DNA of 64,000 bases, taken from positions 1-64,000 of the forward strand of contig JAPDRN010000123.1 in NCBI GenBank assembly GCA_030247855.1, read 5' to 3'. This document shows positions 1 through 11,919 of this stretch, in pieces (position 1 is the stretch's first letter; the number at the start of each line of letters is the position of its first letter). The notes under the pieces were generated by a model. The model made no database searches, was not told the origin of the DNA, and saw only the letters and a program-made list of their open reading frames with translations. Source of the stretch: Knufia peltigerae. Its lineage: Eukaryota > Ascomycota > Eurotiomycetes > Chaetothyriales > Trichomeriaceae. Made by a program: the position numbers and the translations under genes.

Positions 1-534
1 AAAGAAGCAGTAGAAAAGAAGGAATATCGAGACAAGACGAGACAAAGAAAAAAAAAAGGAAAACGGCGACTGGAAACAAAAATAAGGGGTATCATAAAAA
101 TACACATATACATACACAAAAGCGTAGCGCAGCTTTTCCCGCAGGAGTCGCAAGACGCGACGCAAACACATACCTAAAGAGAGAGATGGGGGGTCTCTCC
201 TTTCTTCCCTCTCTCGCCGAAAACCCTGGTTCACCGCGCGTTGACCTGGCCGTATAGAGACATACCCGTTGCCCCATGACTTCGCTGTGTCCAGCCAGAC
301 ATGGATCCTCGCAGTGTTGGCACCAAGAGCTCTTCCTGTGTGTGGACAGGACACAGCGGATCGAGTAGAATGCAGAGGCCAAGGCAGAAAGTCAATCTCT
401 ACACGACAAAAGTCACCGTGTTCCATCTCATCCACATGACACATCCTGATCGTTGCCCCGTTGCCGTCCCCCAGCATATGCATAGTCTCGGCCGTCAACC
501 TCCTCATCAACGCTCAGATACGGATGAGAACATA
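1..534. other. 3' flank, no gene seen
   Basis: This is probably the 3' untranslated and downstream sequence of the minus-strand gene that ends at 535. The first 70 bases are A/G-rich. Nothing on either strand looks like a conserved coding region. Confidence 0.4.
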
Positions 535-1861
535 TCATCGATCTTCCTCATCCAGTTTCTCGCCGACGTCACCTAGAATGGCATTCGTGGTGGCGCTGCT
601 GATGTACTGGCTTCCCGTACCTGGCCCGTCAATCAAAGGACTCGTGGGCGCCGTGACCATGCCGCTCTCTCGATCTCTTTCTTTCTCCTTGTCTCTTCCT
701 AACCCGCCCTGTCCGATGCTCCCGCTGAGACTATCATTTCTCCCGTGCCCTCCACCTCCAAGTAATCCACTCCTCACGCTGGCAGCATCGCCGTATTTGC
801 TACCAATGTAACTGTTTCTCTCGCTCGCCAGTACCGGGGCCGTGGCACCACTGGCGCTGATCAGGCTCGCCCTCTCGGCGTTCAAGGTCGATCGTGGATA
901 CGTGGCACCGCCTTCACGTAATGACACGTTGTCTGCGCCGGGGTGAATCACCGTGCCCGACAGGACGGACAAGGGGAGACTCTCGCGTGACCCGCCAAAC
1001 ATGCTGGCTGGCGCGAGCGCCTTCATGCTGGCGTTGGTATCGACCGAGTTGCGACGGCGGCGTTTGGAGGAACTTGCCAGGGTCAAAATCGACGCGTCGT
1101 CCGTGAGGACATTGTTCGCCGTTGCGGTTTGGTATGTCATCGGATGGCCATGGGGTGCGAGGTGTGCCGGGACGGCGGTGGCAGGTTGACCACTGTAGTG
1201 GGAAGGGGTGTGACTGAGGGGATTATGCGTGCCATGATTGTGTGTAGGCGCAGCTATCGACTGGACCGTTGTAAGCGTGGTGGCCATGCTTCGAACAGAG
1301 GGGGCAGGGGAAGAGAATGTGCTGTCCCGTCCACCCTCTGTGCGCGGTGCCGTTGCGCTCGTTCCCGCACCCGAGGGGGCAAGTTCGGATAGTGCAGTCT
1401 CCGCCTGTGTGGCCAGCGTGGGGGCTCTCGACTTGTTTCCTGATTGACTGTCGTGGGAGATGGACACGGAGTGTTTGCTTTGGGACATGGAACTGTGTCG
1501 CGAGCGCTGAGAGGACAGGGGCGTGGAGAAGGAGAGGTGGCCGTTGTGCTGAGGCTCGGCGCGCGACAGAGGGTAGGGGTTGTTCTTTGCAATGTTGCCC
1601 TTCTTCGATTTGGTGGCCGTCGGTAGATTCGAACGGCGTGCACTGCTGCCATTGGTATCGTGTGGATCGACGTGAGGCGTCTTGAGGTTTGCTAGTCGTC
1701 GCATCCAGGCTGCGAAAGGTCGCCGGCGGCCATGTCTGTCTGTGAAGAGTTAGCTGTGACACGGAAAGTGCTGCTCGCGGTGTTGGCCTACCATGGGCGC
1801 GAGGTGGCGCTTCCGTGGAAGCCATGGAAGGTGGGCTAAGCTGCGACGAGGTCCAGTTCAA
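535..1861 (-). CDS. Ser/Thr-rich protein of the fungal family often labelled 'polycystin cation channel'
   Basis: Two exons, 1861-1792 and 1739-535, joined across a 52-nt intron with a GTAGGC donor, a GCTAAC branch point and a CAG acceptor. The product is 412 residues. The most conserved-looking part is the N-terminal stretch of His/Arg residues followed by RRPFAAWMRRLANLK, and then a long Ser/Thr/Gly-rich disordered region. A basic KRRRRN patch lies in the middle and a DKEKERDRE charged patch near the C-terminus. From memory, relatives in Eurotiomycetes carry the database name 'Ca2+-modulated nonselective cation channel polycystin'. No hydrophobic segment long enough to cross a membrane is visible, so a channel function is unsupported. 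The gene model is good and the function is unknown. Confidence 0.75.
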
Positions 1862-2773
1862 GTGTCCGATGTCGTGTCAAGAGGGCGAAGGTGTCCAAGA
1901 GGTCGATGGCTTCGTGATAAAGGTATCGAGATGTATCGGGAAAATAGCGTCTAGACGAGTGCACAGACCGTGAAGATGACGGTGGTGATTGAGATCAGGT
2001 AACGGAGATGAGGATACCGCAGGGAGAAGGTGACGATCTCGAAATGGGAGAATCTCCTGAGGTCATGGATGAAGGTAAAGGCGTAGCAGGGAGAGGAGTG
2101 AGGAAGCAGGAGAGGCGCAGTCAATAATAAAGTGTTGGGAGGAGGATCGATGAATCAGATTTGTTTATCTCGGTACACCGCATGAAGAAAACCAAGAACT
2201 GAAGAAGCCTGAGATACTCGGGCTCGTACTCCGTATCCAGGTAATAGAGTCCTTTCTTCTATACCCAACTTTACAGTACTCGAACTCCGTACTCCTTATT
2301 ACTTGTAGGGACGTGGTATTTACCGAAGACTCCTTAGAGCCTCACAAGCCCTTCATAGTGGATGGATAGCCCCCAGGTATACTCCGTACAGCCCAATAAT
2401 GACCCTGACGAGCCTAATGAGCCCTAGCGACTTGCATCGAATCCCTTTCCCGTCCCTTTTCTCTTCTTCCCCAGACATTAATTTCCACGTGGCTTTCTGT
2501 TCTGCATTGCTGGCATAGAGGTCGAGCTTCAATCAGTCTTCTACTCCGTACGTCCCTGTTGTGGTAGTCTACAGATATTAGAGCGCACATGCTGAGAAGA
2601 CACTTCAAGTCTCCACAAAGAGAATTATCGAGGTATTGATGGGTCATTAAAATAACCAATCTTCTGTGACTTATGCTGAGATAGAGGCTCATCATCCACC
2701 CTCATCCCTTGTCAAGCCAAGTCCACTCAATGTACTTCAGGATGCGTAGACTTGTCCCTCCAAGCTTGTCTCT
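1862..2773. other. intergenic, with clustered TACTCCGTA motifs
   Basis: No convincing coding sequence. It holds the upstream region of the minus-strand gene at 1861 and the 3' side of the CCDC25-like gene. Three exact TACTCCGTA 9-mers and one near match lie between 2227 and 2550. Confidence 0.6.
2227..2550. repeat. cluster of dispersed TACTCCGTA motif
   Basis: Exact TACTCCGTA copies start at 2227, 2380 and 2542, with a one-mismatch copy (AACTCCGTA) at 2283. Its reverse complement TACGGAGTA also occurs at 8639, 12143, 40368, 57563, 57583 and 62701. Further forward copies are at 40243 and 47488. All copies I found are intergenic. Confidence 0.7.
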
Positions 2774-3659
2774 TTACATGAAATCGTCCTCATAGAAACC
2801 CGCATCTCTATCCTCGTTGCTCACCATGTTTTCCTCCCTCATCATATCGTCGTAAGCATGGTCCTTCTGCCACCGCAACTCTTCACGCTGCTTCCGCTCT
2901 TCACGATCTCGGGCCTTTTGCTGCTCCCGAGCGATCCTCTCAACTTTGCGCTTCTCTCTCTGGTCCGTGTCCTTCTCAGCTCGCAGATCGGGAAACTTTT
3001 CGACTCGGGTCTTGTTCAGCCGGTTGACTACGGCGTTTTGGCGGACTGGGACGTGGACCTTTTTGACCATTTTCGGATCGTGGAACGACACCTGCCCGGT
3101 CGCCATTGATGCGTCTTTCCGCAAATTGGACCATGGCGTGTAAATGACCGTGACGTTGTCCTTCTTGTTGCCTTGAACAACCCCGTCAATTGTTTGTTTC
3201 GACCAAAACCCCAACTTGCAAGCTCTCCAAAGTTGACTGACCTTCAATCGAGTTGGCTTTGGTCAACTGGGCACAATCTTCCAGCAGCTCCTGAGGTATT
3301 GACGTCCAAGAGTCGCCAGCCTTGAGCCGAAGATAGACATGCGCACTGGACAAGTTGTCCACGTGAAACTGAATGGCTCGTTAATTGCAAGGGTCCCGGG
3401 TCTGTCACTGACATGGCTAACATACCCTGGTTATTTTTTTAACAGCATAAGTCAACACATCTTGCAAAGTTGGGACCGGACAAAAGTCTCACCAGACGTC
3501 TTCTTCCCAGCCAAACTTGATCAGATCCTCATCTGTATGTGCGTTAGATCCGGAGCACATCAATCAAGTGAGCTCATCTGCCCAACTTTCTACTTTGTCC
3601 TTGCCAACATATATGAAGGCGGCAGGCTCAACGGCCGTCGAGGTGAAATAGTAGACCAT
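2774..3659 (-). CDS. CCDC25/Jlp2 family protein (NFACT-R, DUF814 domain)
   Basis: Five exons in frame: 3659-3587, 3532-3493, a single base at 3426, 3368-3242 and 3171-2774. The product starts MVYYFTSTAVEPAAFIYVGK and continues through VENEDLIKFGWEEDVWFHVDN, LSSAHVYLRL, ANSIEGNKKDNV and a charged C-terminal coiled coil that ends in DDFM. This closely follows human CCDC25 from end to end, with the NFACT-R domain at roughly residues 1-115 and a Lys/Glu/Arg-rich helix after it. CCDC25-type proteins are linked to nucleic-acid binding; yeast Jlp2 is poorly characterised. The oddity is the Trp in DVW-FHVD. TG comes from exon 2, the last G from a one-base exon, and TTT starts exon 4. Without that base the conserved frame cannot be kept. 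Identification is firm; the micro-exon needs transcript proof. Confidence 0.88.
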
Positions 3660-4595
3660 TTGGACGACACACTCAAAGCCGAGAATTCATGGGTTTCGCA
3701 GGTCCAACAGCGACTCACAGTCCTTTGAATGGCCAGGCCTTGACTTCTCCGACTTGAAAGCAGCCGTAGAGATATCCAAGTATCATTCATGCGGAGAATT
3801 GTTGAAGTTGTGGTGGGCAAAGCAATGAACCTTCATTTCATATAAAGTGGAATGCTGCGCCCTACAAGTCTACAGAATTTCTGCCAGCAAGTCTCGGTTG
3901 TACGGCGGGCTATACTCCCTTGAACGGCACCCACATTTTTCACCAGACTCGAATCGTGCGCTTCTGTAGCGAAGTGAATCTCTGTGCGAGCGAGTGTCAT
4001 TCTCCCAACGAGGGACTGGTATTTTCGAAAAGACATAGCAGATTAGAAACTGGCGTGCTCGACCCATAAAGCAGAAAACCCCGATCAAAATTGCCCAGTC
4101 GATACAAAGTATATGCACTTGAGCGATAGATCATAATCCCTGTTTTTCATTGTCTGCCCGACTCATCTGAGCCTGCATCGAGTGCTGGAATGCTTCCCAA
4201 TCATCGTGGCCTCGTGTCTCTTCCCAACGTGGTGTACGGGAAATCACACCATATCCATCGTAAACGTACAAGTCATCCATCAACGAGCCTTCTGCGCCAC
4301 TCGTCGCCCTCAAAGCCTCATTGTCGAAACGAAACGCCCTTGCTGTCGCCCTCACAAGTAGGTATAACCCTTCTGTAATCATCCGTCATGACAAACAATA
4401 TTAATCTCGCTGAACGAACACCTCCGTTGAGTGAGATTGCCTAACTCCAGATGCCCACTCCATGTTTTGATGACCCTCGTAGCTGAACATCGAGAACAAC
4501 CTCCCGTAAAACGGATCCCAATATGATGCAATAACGCTGCAATGAAACACGAACATGATTCCACCCTCCATTTTGGATCCCTGAGCCCCGTGTTA
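3660..4595. other. intergenic between CCDC25-like gene and phosphodiesterase
   Basis: This holds the promoter side of the CCDC25-like gene and the 3' side of the phosphodiesterase gene. Nothing firm apart from the weak reading frame at 4131-4382, listed separately. Confidence 0.5.
4131..4382 (-). CDS. possible small or partial coding exon, unrecognised
   Basis: An 83-codon minus-strand frame with protein-like composition (acidic and aromatic, for example DDLYVYDGYGVISRTPRWEE, then DDWEAFQHSMQAQMSR). It could be the last exon of a small gene whose 5' part I could not find. An AG acceptor (ATTACAG) lies at its start. It may equally be chance sequence in the phosphodiesterase 3' region. No family recognised. 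Confidence 0.25.
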   Translation of the reverse strand: MITEGLYLLVRATARAFRFDNEALRATSGAEGSLMDDLYVYDGYGVISRTPRWEETRGHDDWEAFQHSMQAQMSRADNEKQGL

Positions 4596-7500
4596 TCAGC
4601 TGCCCTGGCTCTCTGGCCGATTGCCTTCGGCGAAGTTCTTCTCACTACCTTTCCTCTTCCAAAAAGCCAGACCAAGCTTTAATTTGCTTCTCTTTCGACC
4701 TATGGTTCTAGAGCCGCTTTTTCTATGTCCGCTAGCCTCATCGGGTTCACCATTGCTCAAGATCGTGGCATGGATATCAAGCTTGCTGCTCTCTCGGCTT
4801 GTGGCGCTATTGCTGCCCATGCTATAGCTCGGTCTAAGCCCGGGACTTGTCGACCGCATAGGCGCACTGACTGCTCGATTGCGCACGTCGTGAAATCCAT
4901 TGTGGTTGTGAGTCGGCTCATTGTTGGTCTTTGGGGTGGCGCTCGATGCTACTGTACGCGTGGTGGGTGATATGGCTTGTTCATTAATACCCGTTGGCGC
5001 AGTAGCTGTCCCCACACGTGGAGGAGCAAAAGGGCAAGCGGCTTTGGAAGCATTTTGAGCCTGCTGCTTCGATTCACCGTCCTTGGCAGGCGCACTCGCT
5101 CTGGCATTAGCATGTGTAGCCGAGTATTGACGATCTGGGTCATAAGTCCGCACTGGCTCGTCTTGTCTCGAAGTCGCGAACTTGAATCCGGACCCATGTT
5201 CTTGATCCAAGGCCTCTTGTTTTTCGACTTCTACAGCTTCGGCGGGGATAGCCTCACTGCCGGCACGCATAGAGACAGTTTGGTCTCTCCGAGTGTCAGA
5301 AAGAGCTTGCAAAGATTCCGATGGCAGTTCATTAGTGACGGCGTTCTGTCTGGGCGTGCTGGTGGCAGATTCGTTTTCAGTTGAATAGGGGCCACGGTGC
5401 CCGTGATCGCCATTCGTCAAAACAGCAGCAGGACTTCTCTGGTCAGGAGGTGTCTGTAGGTCTGTGTGGCTAGTAGCAGTCGGTGTTGATCGGGTTGTTG
5501 AATCATTCGCTGCTATGGCGATTCCGGCAGCAGCCGCCAACGATGATGGACGGGAGGTACTTCGAGGTGTTATGCTTCCGCTTTTTTTGACATCTGCACC
5601 AGTTCCCAGGTTCTCTGGCACATCGTTTCGTCCTTTCAATGGGGAAGTGGGCAATTCATTGCGCGTTTTCCGGCCAGCTGGGCTCTGCGTCCGAGGGCTG
5701 ACAGCCCCGTTATCACCAAAGCCAGTAGTTCTTCGGAGTAACTGCATTTTCTTTTCATGCTCGGCTCGGGTAAACCAAACACCTTTGTTAGTGAGTATCT
5801 CATCTGCCGCAAATCGCATGGCGGGAATGACATCGGCAACATTGGCGAAAAGAGGGTGGGCGAATATTGTCATGAAACCAATTTGGCCATTAGCCAATTT
5901 CAACATGTTTCCCAGTTCAGGAGGGCCACCAAAGAGAGCGGTTTCCATGCCGACGGCTTGTTCCATTTCTCCTTGATGAGCAAACTCCTTCTGCAAGAGA
6001 TCCGTCCACTTCTCTGCTACTTCCCATGGACGCGCCTTTGAATGTCAGAAATTAGGGTTACCACGATCTTCGAGCATCACTTACAACATTGCTGATATCG
6101 GCACACTTGATTAGCAAGCCGCAGGCCAGTGTACGCGCCCACTCAATGTCCTTAGGAGCCCATCCATCGGTAACTTTGGTCTCATGTACCTTTTCTTGAA
6201 GATTGCCGAGTTGCTGCATGTAGTCTGAATGTAAGCCCATGTCGGTGGCCAAGATGGTGCTAATCATAAGTTTTCGCATGTCTTTATCCTGAAATGCGGC
6301 CGGCCAGTGACGGCGTAGTATTTGAGAATAGGCAGCGCAGTGGAAGGCTTCCAATACAGATTGGTCGTTGTACAGCTGAGCAAGAGGCGCATTCAACTTG
6401 ACCAGAAACATATTGTTGACACCTGGATGGCCCACGTCATGGCCAATTGCCGAGATGAGAATGGTGAGAGCTTCGAAAGGCCCCAACAGACGCGCGATAG
6501 GTGATCTCTTGTCCGCAAACGGCGAAGGTTCAGCACCAACGGGGTATGGAGGAAGGAGGCCAATCCGCACGAGGAAATAGAAGACCGACTGGAGAACGTC
6601 GACAGCATGTCTGAAGTTGTGGTAAAGAACGAAAGAATTGTATGCGATGCGACAACCCTGCATGAAATGAAGCAATTCGGCTTGATTAAATGAGTTAGTC
6701 AGTCTCACAGTATGGCTGCTGACAACATACCTTGGCTCATGCGCCACTCGCCCACTGACTGAAGATTCTCCAGAGCATGGTTGAGCATGAAATAACCAGC
6801 ATAGACCAGTTCGTCTTCAGAGAAGTCGTGCCCATCAAAGCCCCAAGAACCGACAGCCTGTGCAATGGCTGGTTTCCGCACTTCTCGGACGTAGAGGTCG
6901 CGATATTGGTAATCCTCAATGATATTCTGAGGATCGCAGATGCCTTTGAGGAGTTTCTTCACCATAGCTTCCCTAAGATAGGCGTAAGGTTTTTCCTCTT
7001 CCATACCAACCCAAGACTGTTTGCGAGATTTTCTGGTCATGCCCATGAAGCCGGCTTGCTCTTTCTTTGCATGCTTGTAAATCCGATATGCGTGCACGGT
7101 CAGTCCCATGATACCTGCCTTGTTCAGAGGACTTTTGACCACATCGAGGGCGCCTGCATCTAGGCACTGCAGCATGATTTGGGCGTCGATGATGTCGGAG
7201 TTGTCCTTGATCTCAACCGGCTGAGACTCCGGGCCATAAGGCGCTCTTGAAACCTCACTGGATCGAACATCTTCGAATGCCTGGTCGTGAGAATCGCTCC
7301 GTTTGGGTTGCACAATGGCCACGGGTATGATGAGTTTGACACCCTCTTCTACTTGCAAGTCCGACGCTATCCTGGAAAGAAGCTGAAGACCGTATGACTC
7401 ATCAGACTCGGACGAGAAGGTGATTTCTTTCCTCAAGAGGCTCGGAGACGGCAATGGGGAGTCGGACGAGGGGAAGAATCTGGACTTGGATCTCAAGAAG

Positions 7501-7854
7501 TCGTGCTTGGACTCGGAACCAACGTCGAAACAGGCAAGGATAGGTGTGCAATCGAACTTGGCTTGGTCGTGGAGATCAGAGAGCTTCGAGGAAAAGGCTC
7601 TCCCGGAACTACACACAAATACTGGGAGTCTGGGTCAGCATTGCGTTCAACTATTGATCTTGGTCCCCCTCACCTTGATTGAAGACGGTTAGAAAAGCAT
7701 TGACGTTAGACTGAAGGTCCAAAGGAAGGTCCGAGAATTCTACTTCCGATCCCACTCTCTGCGGCGTACTGGGCATCAAGCCATCTCTGGAGATCCACCT
7801 CTCTGTGTTGAATCGCTCATCAATGTATATGACTTTGCAAGCAGCAGGGTCCAT
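4596..7854 (-). CDS. 3',5'-cyclic-nucleotide phosphodiesterase (PDE2/PDEase I class)
   Basis: Four exons in frame: 7854-7674, 7597-6731, 6680-6085 and 6035-4596, giving 1027 residues. The PDEase signature starts at YHNFRHAVDV (His370, His374), then AIGHDVGHPG (His430, Asp431, His434), with the ADISN-ARPWEVAEKW metal/substrate region spanning the last intron. These are the metal-binding His/Asp residues of class I phosphodiesterases that hydrolyse cAMP and damp protein kinase A signalling. The first 300 residues resemble a degenerate receiver/PAS-like region, but I cannot name the domain. After about residue 640 there is a tail of nearly 400 residues rich in Ser, Thr, Pro and Asn, ending in a basic KRSKLKLGLAFWKRK patch. 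The first acceptor (AGAG at 7601-7598) was chosen because it keeps frame. The better-looking TAG a few bases upstream does not. Confidence 0.9.
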
Positions 7855-9865
7855 GATGATCGGGCGTGTAAATTATGAAAAGAAAAGAAACCGTAGTTTT
7901 GCGGCCTTATAAGCCCATAATGCGCTTGACGGACGCGACCAGTTTGACGGGAAGTCTCGAGGAGGAATTTGCAGTGGGTGATGGTCGACAGTCAGACAAC
8001 GACACGACAATGGTGGTGGCAAGTTTCGGATTCGAGGCTGGTCAAGGAAAGAGCATTGCGCGCAAGGCGGGGGTGGGTGGGAGTTCTCGAAGGAGCGACA
8101 GAAGTGTGTTTGGGTAGTGGGAAGAGTATGCGGTGATGCGACTGGCGGAAAGACTGAACATTCGCAGCACTCGCAGGCTGGCAGGGTGTGAGATGGTGAG
8201 AATGAGGCAGCGCTGGTCAATGTCGAGTTCTGTAGGCGAGCGGAGGAAGAAGGCCCGGCGGCAGGTGTCAAGTCTTCGAGTCGTCGGGTGGTCGCAGACG
8301 TCTGGGGGGGAAAGGTGTGATGTAGCTGCAGGTCGACGAGACACAACAGGACAGTAGTGAACAGGGACCTGACAATTGAGCAAGAGGTGGTTGGCGCAGA
8401 ATGCGGAGTGGAGGATGGTGGTATGAGAAGAATTGAACAATGTAAGATGTAGCAACAGGTTGAATGATTTGCGTCGAGCGCAGTAACAGTCAAGCTAGGT
8501 GGGAAATGTGGTCATACAGCAGGCGAAGTGGATGGAGGAAATCAAAGAGAGCGAGGGCATCAGAGAGAGATGGGCCTAGTTTGCCTACCTACCTGCAGAG
8601 TCAGTTTAGCTAGGGTCTTGCTACCTTGGGTAGGTAAGTACGGAGTACAGTAGCAGTTGATCTCTGAGAGGGGGGCCGCGAGAGTGGGAGGTCGGGACAA
8701 CAATTGGTGGAACAACCTCTATCGAAGACTCAAAGAACAAGCAAAGAAATGCGGAGCGTGCCCAATAATCGGCGGCAGAAGTACCCGGAGCCATCACTGA
8801 TGGGGTCGCTGATGGTCTTTCCTGGCTCCTGATGGGCCACCGCGGCAACGCCTACTCATCTGAGTTTAGGCATGACGGTCCGGGTATACAAGCCTAGTGA
8901 GCCTGGGTACCCCGTAAGCCACTCAATGCGAGAGTCATACCCAGCTCTTCACACCATCCAGCCAGCCATCATCATCAACTGCGGTCTACAGTACCTTGAT
9001 CAGTCAGGCTGCAGTAATTCAAGTAAGGATGGAAACAAGTAGCCTATGGCCATATATTCAAAAGAGAGCACCGAGCACTCGCACGATCCATGCCTCATGC
9101 AGGTCATGCTTCGTCAGACCCAACAAGGCACTGTCGGACCTCGAGATCCCCTCCACGCCTATCGCTCTGTTTCACTGCCCGCGCGCGGGATCTGACCCTT
9201 CCACGCCCCTTCTAGAAGCCTTTCCACTTCCCGCCCCCAGATCGCCTAGTCTTTTAAGACTCTTTGGCCGATGCCTCACAACCTTACCCATGGACCTAAA
9301 TAATGACTTCTGAGCGTCCAGACAGCCATAGAACGTCGAGATCACGAATTTTACGCACTGTGCATATCACTGGTCATCACGCAGAGATCACTGATACCCA
9401 TTTTTGCTATGGAGTAATTCTCAGACATTTGACCCGATAGCTTCCTTGCTTGCACTCAACTACTGTGAGAATGGCCATTCCATCACCTCACCAAACCATT
9501 CGCCTCTGTCGATCAATGCCTGTTGGCAATGCTGATCACGTCCAGCCACGATTCTCCTGGTGCGATTTGATGACCGTGCAGCCGCCCATAATAGTCTTCA
9601 CGCTGGCATCATCTGCCCAAAAAGTCGCCATACTTCCCCACTCGACAGGGATATGAAGGGTTCGCAGATTCTGCACACTTGGTGCTCATGTGGCCATTTC
9701 CTCCGACGAACCTTGCCATTCCTGTTTTATCATCCCTCACTCCATTGCAAGTGTGCTCGTACGGGTTGCGGAAAAGGACCTTCCGTCCACAACGCAAAAA
9801 GTGGCCATGGGTTCCTTGTTGTGCAGTTCCAATGTCGTTCGGGCACTCCGGAAGGGTTTCGACAC
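7855..9865. other. 2-kb intergenic region
   Basis: This includes the phosphodiesterase promoter and the downstream region of the Npl4 gene. A TACGGAGTA motif lies at 8639-8647, beside a TACCTACC-rich patch near 8585-8640. I see no conserved protein, tRNA or repeat element. Confidence 0.5.
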
Positions 9866-11919
9866 CTAGCGCTCGAGGCTAGCCGCCTGTTTGAATCGCT
9901 TAGCCAGAGTTTCTGATGGGCTGCTAGCATCGCCATCGTCCTCTTGCGGTTCCAATATCCATGGACGCTTCAAGGGCCGCTCACCATATGTCTCGAGAAT
10001 CGCCATCAAGGTTCCCCATCCAGACGAGTCTGTCAAATGAATCGCATCAATCTGGTCACGCTTCGTTGCAACCTTACAAAGTAACCGTTCTTCATCCTGC
10101 ACATCGTTAGGCGCGACCAAGTCGACGTGGCATTATCAACTTACCTTGCTAAATACTTCCATGCCATGGATGAAGCACAGAAGATGGAAATCGGACACGG
10201 CGTCCACAGATTGCGATGACCGAAGCTGCTTAGCGACGTCTCGGGGATCTTGTCCTTCGGCGACCGCTTCTCGATTCTCGATCGGAAATCGACTGTTCTT
10301 GAATAATGGAACAGGCTGGATGGGCATACCTGCCGTGAGCGACACCAGCAGATATTCCACCGGGAAACTGGGTTTAGCGTTCTCCTGTACATTTGCACCA
10401 TATTCGTTGATGCGCCGATAGAAGACTTCGGGAATATATCTTGACTTGGATCCGCCCCCCTCGTCGTCTTCAGATTGTACCAGCATCACAGAGGGGTCTG
10501 CTGAAGGCTCGACTATGTCCGCCCGCACCATTTCGACGGCAGCGTTCGAGGCCTGGTAAGCATTGATAGTTATGGTCTCATCCTGATCGCCGGTGACAAC
10601 GCAGGTTACAAATTTGGAACCGAATCTTCCAGTCTCGCTCCATTTGGAAGGCATTGGGTATTGTGCTTGAAGGCGAGCCGCAAACGCGATCTCAAGTGAG
10701 GCCAGAAAATACGAGTCGACGTGTCTCTTGCAGACTGCTTGACCTTCGCCATCTTCTGGTGTCATCAGATCGGTGAAGATAACACCAACCCGTTCAAGGC
10801 CACACATTCTTGCAACCTCATCAACCTCCTTCTCGTTCGGCCACTCTGACAATGTCAGCCCATCAACTTCGGACATCTGAGGGGGTTCGTAAATCGCTTC
10901 GACAATGGCCTTGACACCAAGCGGTACCTCGGTGTATTCCTCATATCGGCCATACAGATACCCCAGCCGCTGACAACCCGACTTTCTCCAGAAATCGATC
11001 AGCCTATCTACCATGTCGGCCGAGGAGAATTCGACATGATCCACCATTCGGAACTCTTGTGGCTGCAAAGTGATGGCACTCGGCTGGCATTTCGTACAGA
11101 TGCCCTCGGGCCAGGGAGGATGACCCGACGGGCATTCTTTTTTCACTCTATAGTATGGTTCTGTTAATGGTGGCATGTATGAGCTTTTCAATTCGGGTTT
11201 GTTCGTGGCAAGGTTGATTTTCCGTAGGTAACTGTGAAAAGAGAGATGTTTGATTTTCCTCTCGTCAAGGTATTTCTTGTCGTAAGGCTCCAACGGCTGG
11301 CAATAGTCGCACATGCCCTTGGGGCCGTGCCGGCACATTTTGGCATCTCTCGGTCGTGATATCTTTCCATCTCGTTTGTCTAACCGATCATCGAGGGGGG
11401 ACTGTTTCACCACTTCCCATGGGTTTCGAACGAGGGTGGGCGATGTGACGGAGGGGGCGGTTATGGGCTCGTCGGGTTCGGGAAGGGCTATGGTACCATT
11501 GAGCCGTCGCGTGGTCGCGGCGACTTCGCCGTTGGCGTGGCCGTTGGCAAGACTTTCAGACTCTTGATATCCAATATAGAGCTTGTCGCCGTGCCTGGTA
11601 GTTCATGTTAGACATCCAACACTTGCACCGTCTTTGAGAAACATACTTGAGCCCAACTTGTTGCAATTCTACGCCTGGTAGATCGGCCAAGCGCCGCTCT
11701 CGCTCGGGATCTGGTGTCGAACTGACTGGTTTATTACTCAGGACAATGGTGGTGGCGTCGGTATTTGGAGGCAGATGACCAAGGATCTTCCATATTGTAA
11801 GCGGTCTTTCGAGAGCACATGGACCAATTACCTACCTGGCTCGTTAATGAAGAAAAACGGTCGGTTGGGTCCACGGTCAATCGAAATTGGCCCCATTTTG
11901 ATTCGAATCGCAACAACAT
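9866..11919 (-). CDS. NPL4: Nuclear protein localization protein 4 (Npl4, Cdc48/p97 cofactor)
   Basis: Four exons: 11919-11836, 11786-11647, 11594-10145 and 10096-9866, joined at good GTAGGT, GTATGT and GTAAGT donors, giving 634 residues. The N-terminus MLLRFESKWGQFRLTVDPTD is the ubiquitin-like UBX-type fold of Npl4. Two zinc-binding stretches follow: CRHGPKGMCDYC at about residues 162-173, and CPSGHPPWPEGICTKC near 228. The remainder is the MPN-like NPL4 domain, with motifs such as GYLYGRYEEY and RVGVIFTDL. Npl4 with Ufd1 recruits ubiquitinated substrates to Cdc48 for ER-associated degradation and chromatin extraction. Length and domain order match the family. The final short exon starting DEERLLCK restores the expected C-terminus. 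Confidence 0.96.

Noticed and set aside
7873..8493. A 206-codon minus-strand frame upstream of the phosphodiesterase gene
   Set aside because: Its composition (Cys/His/Ser/Pro/Leu-rich) is that of translated CT-rich leader sequence. No motif and no splicing into a conserved protein.
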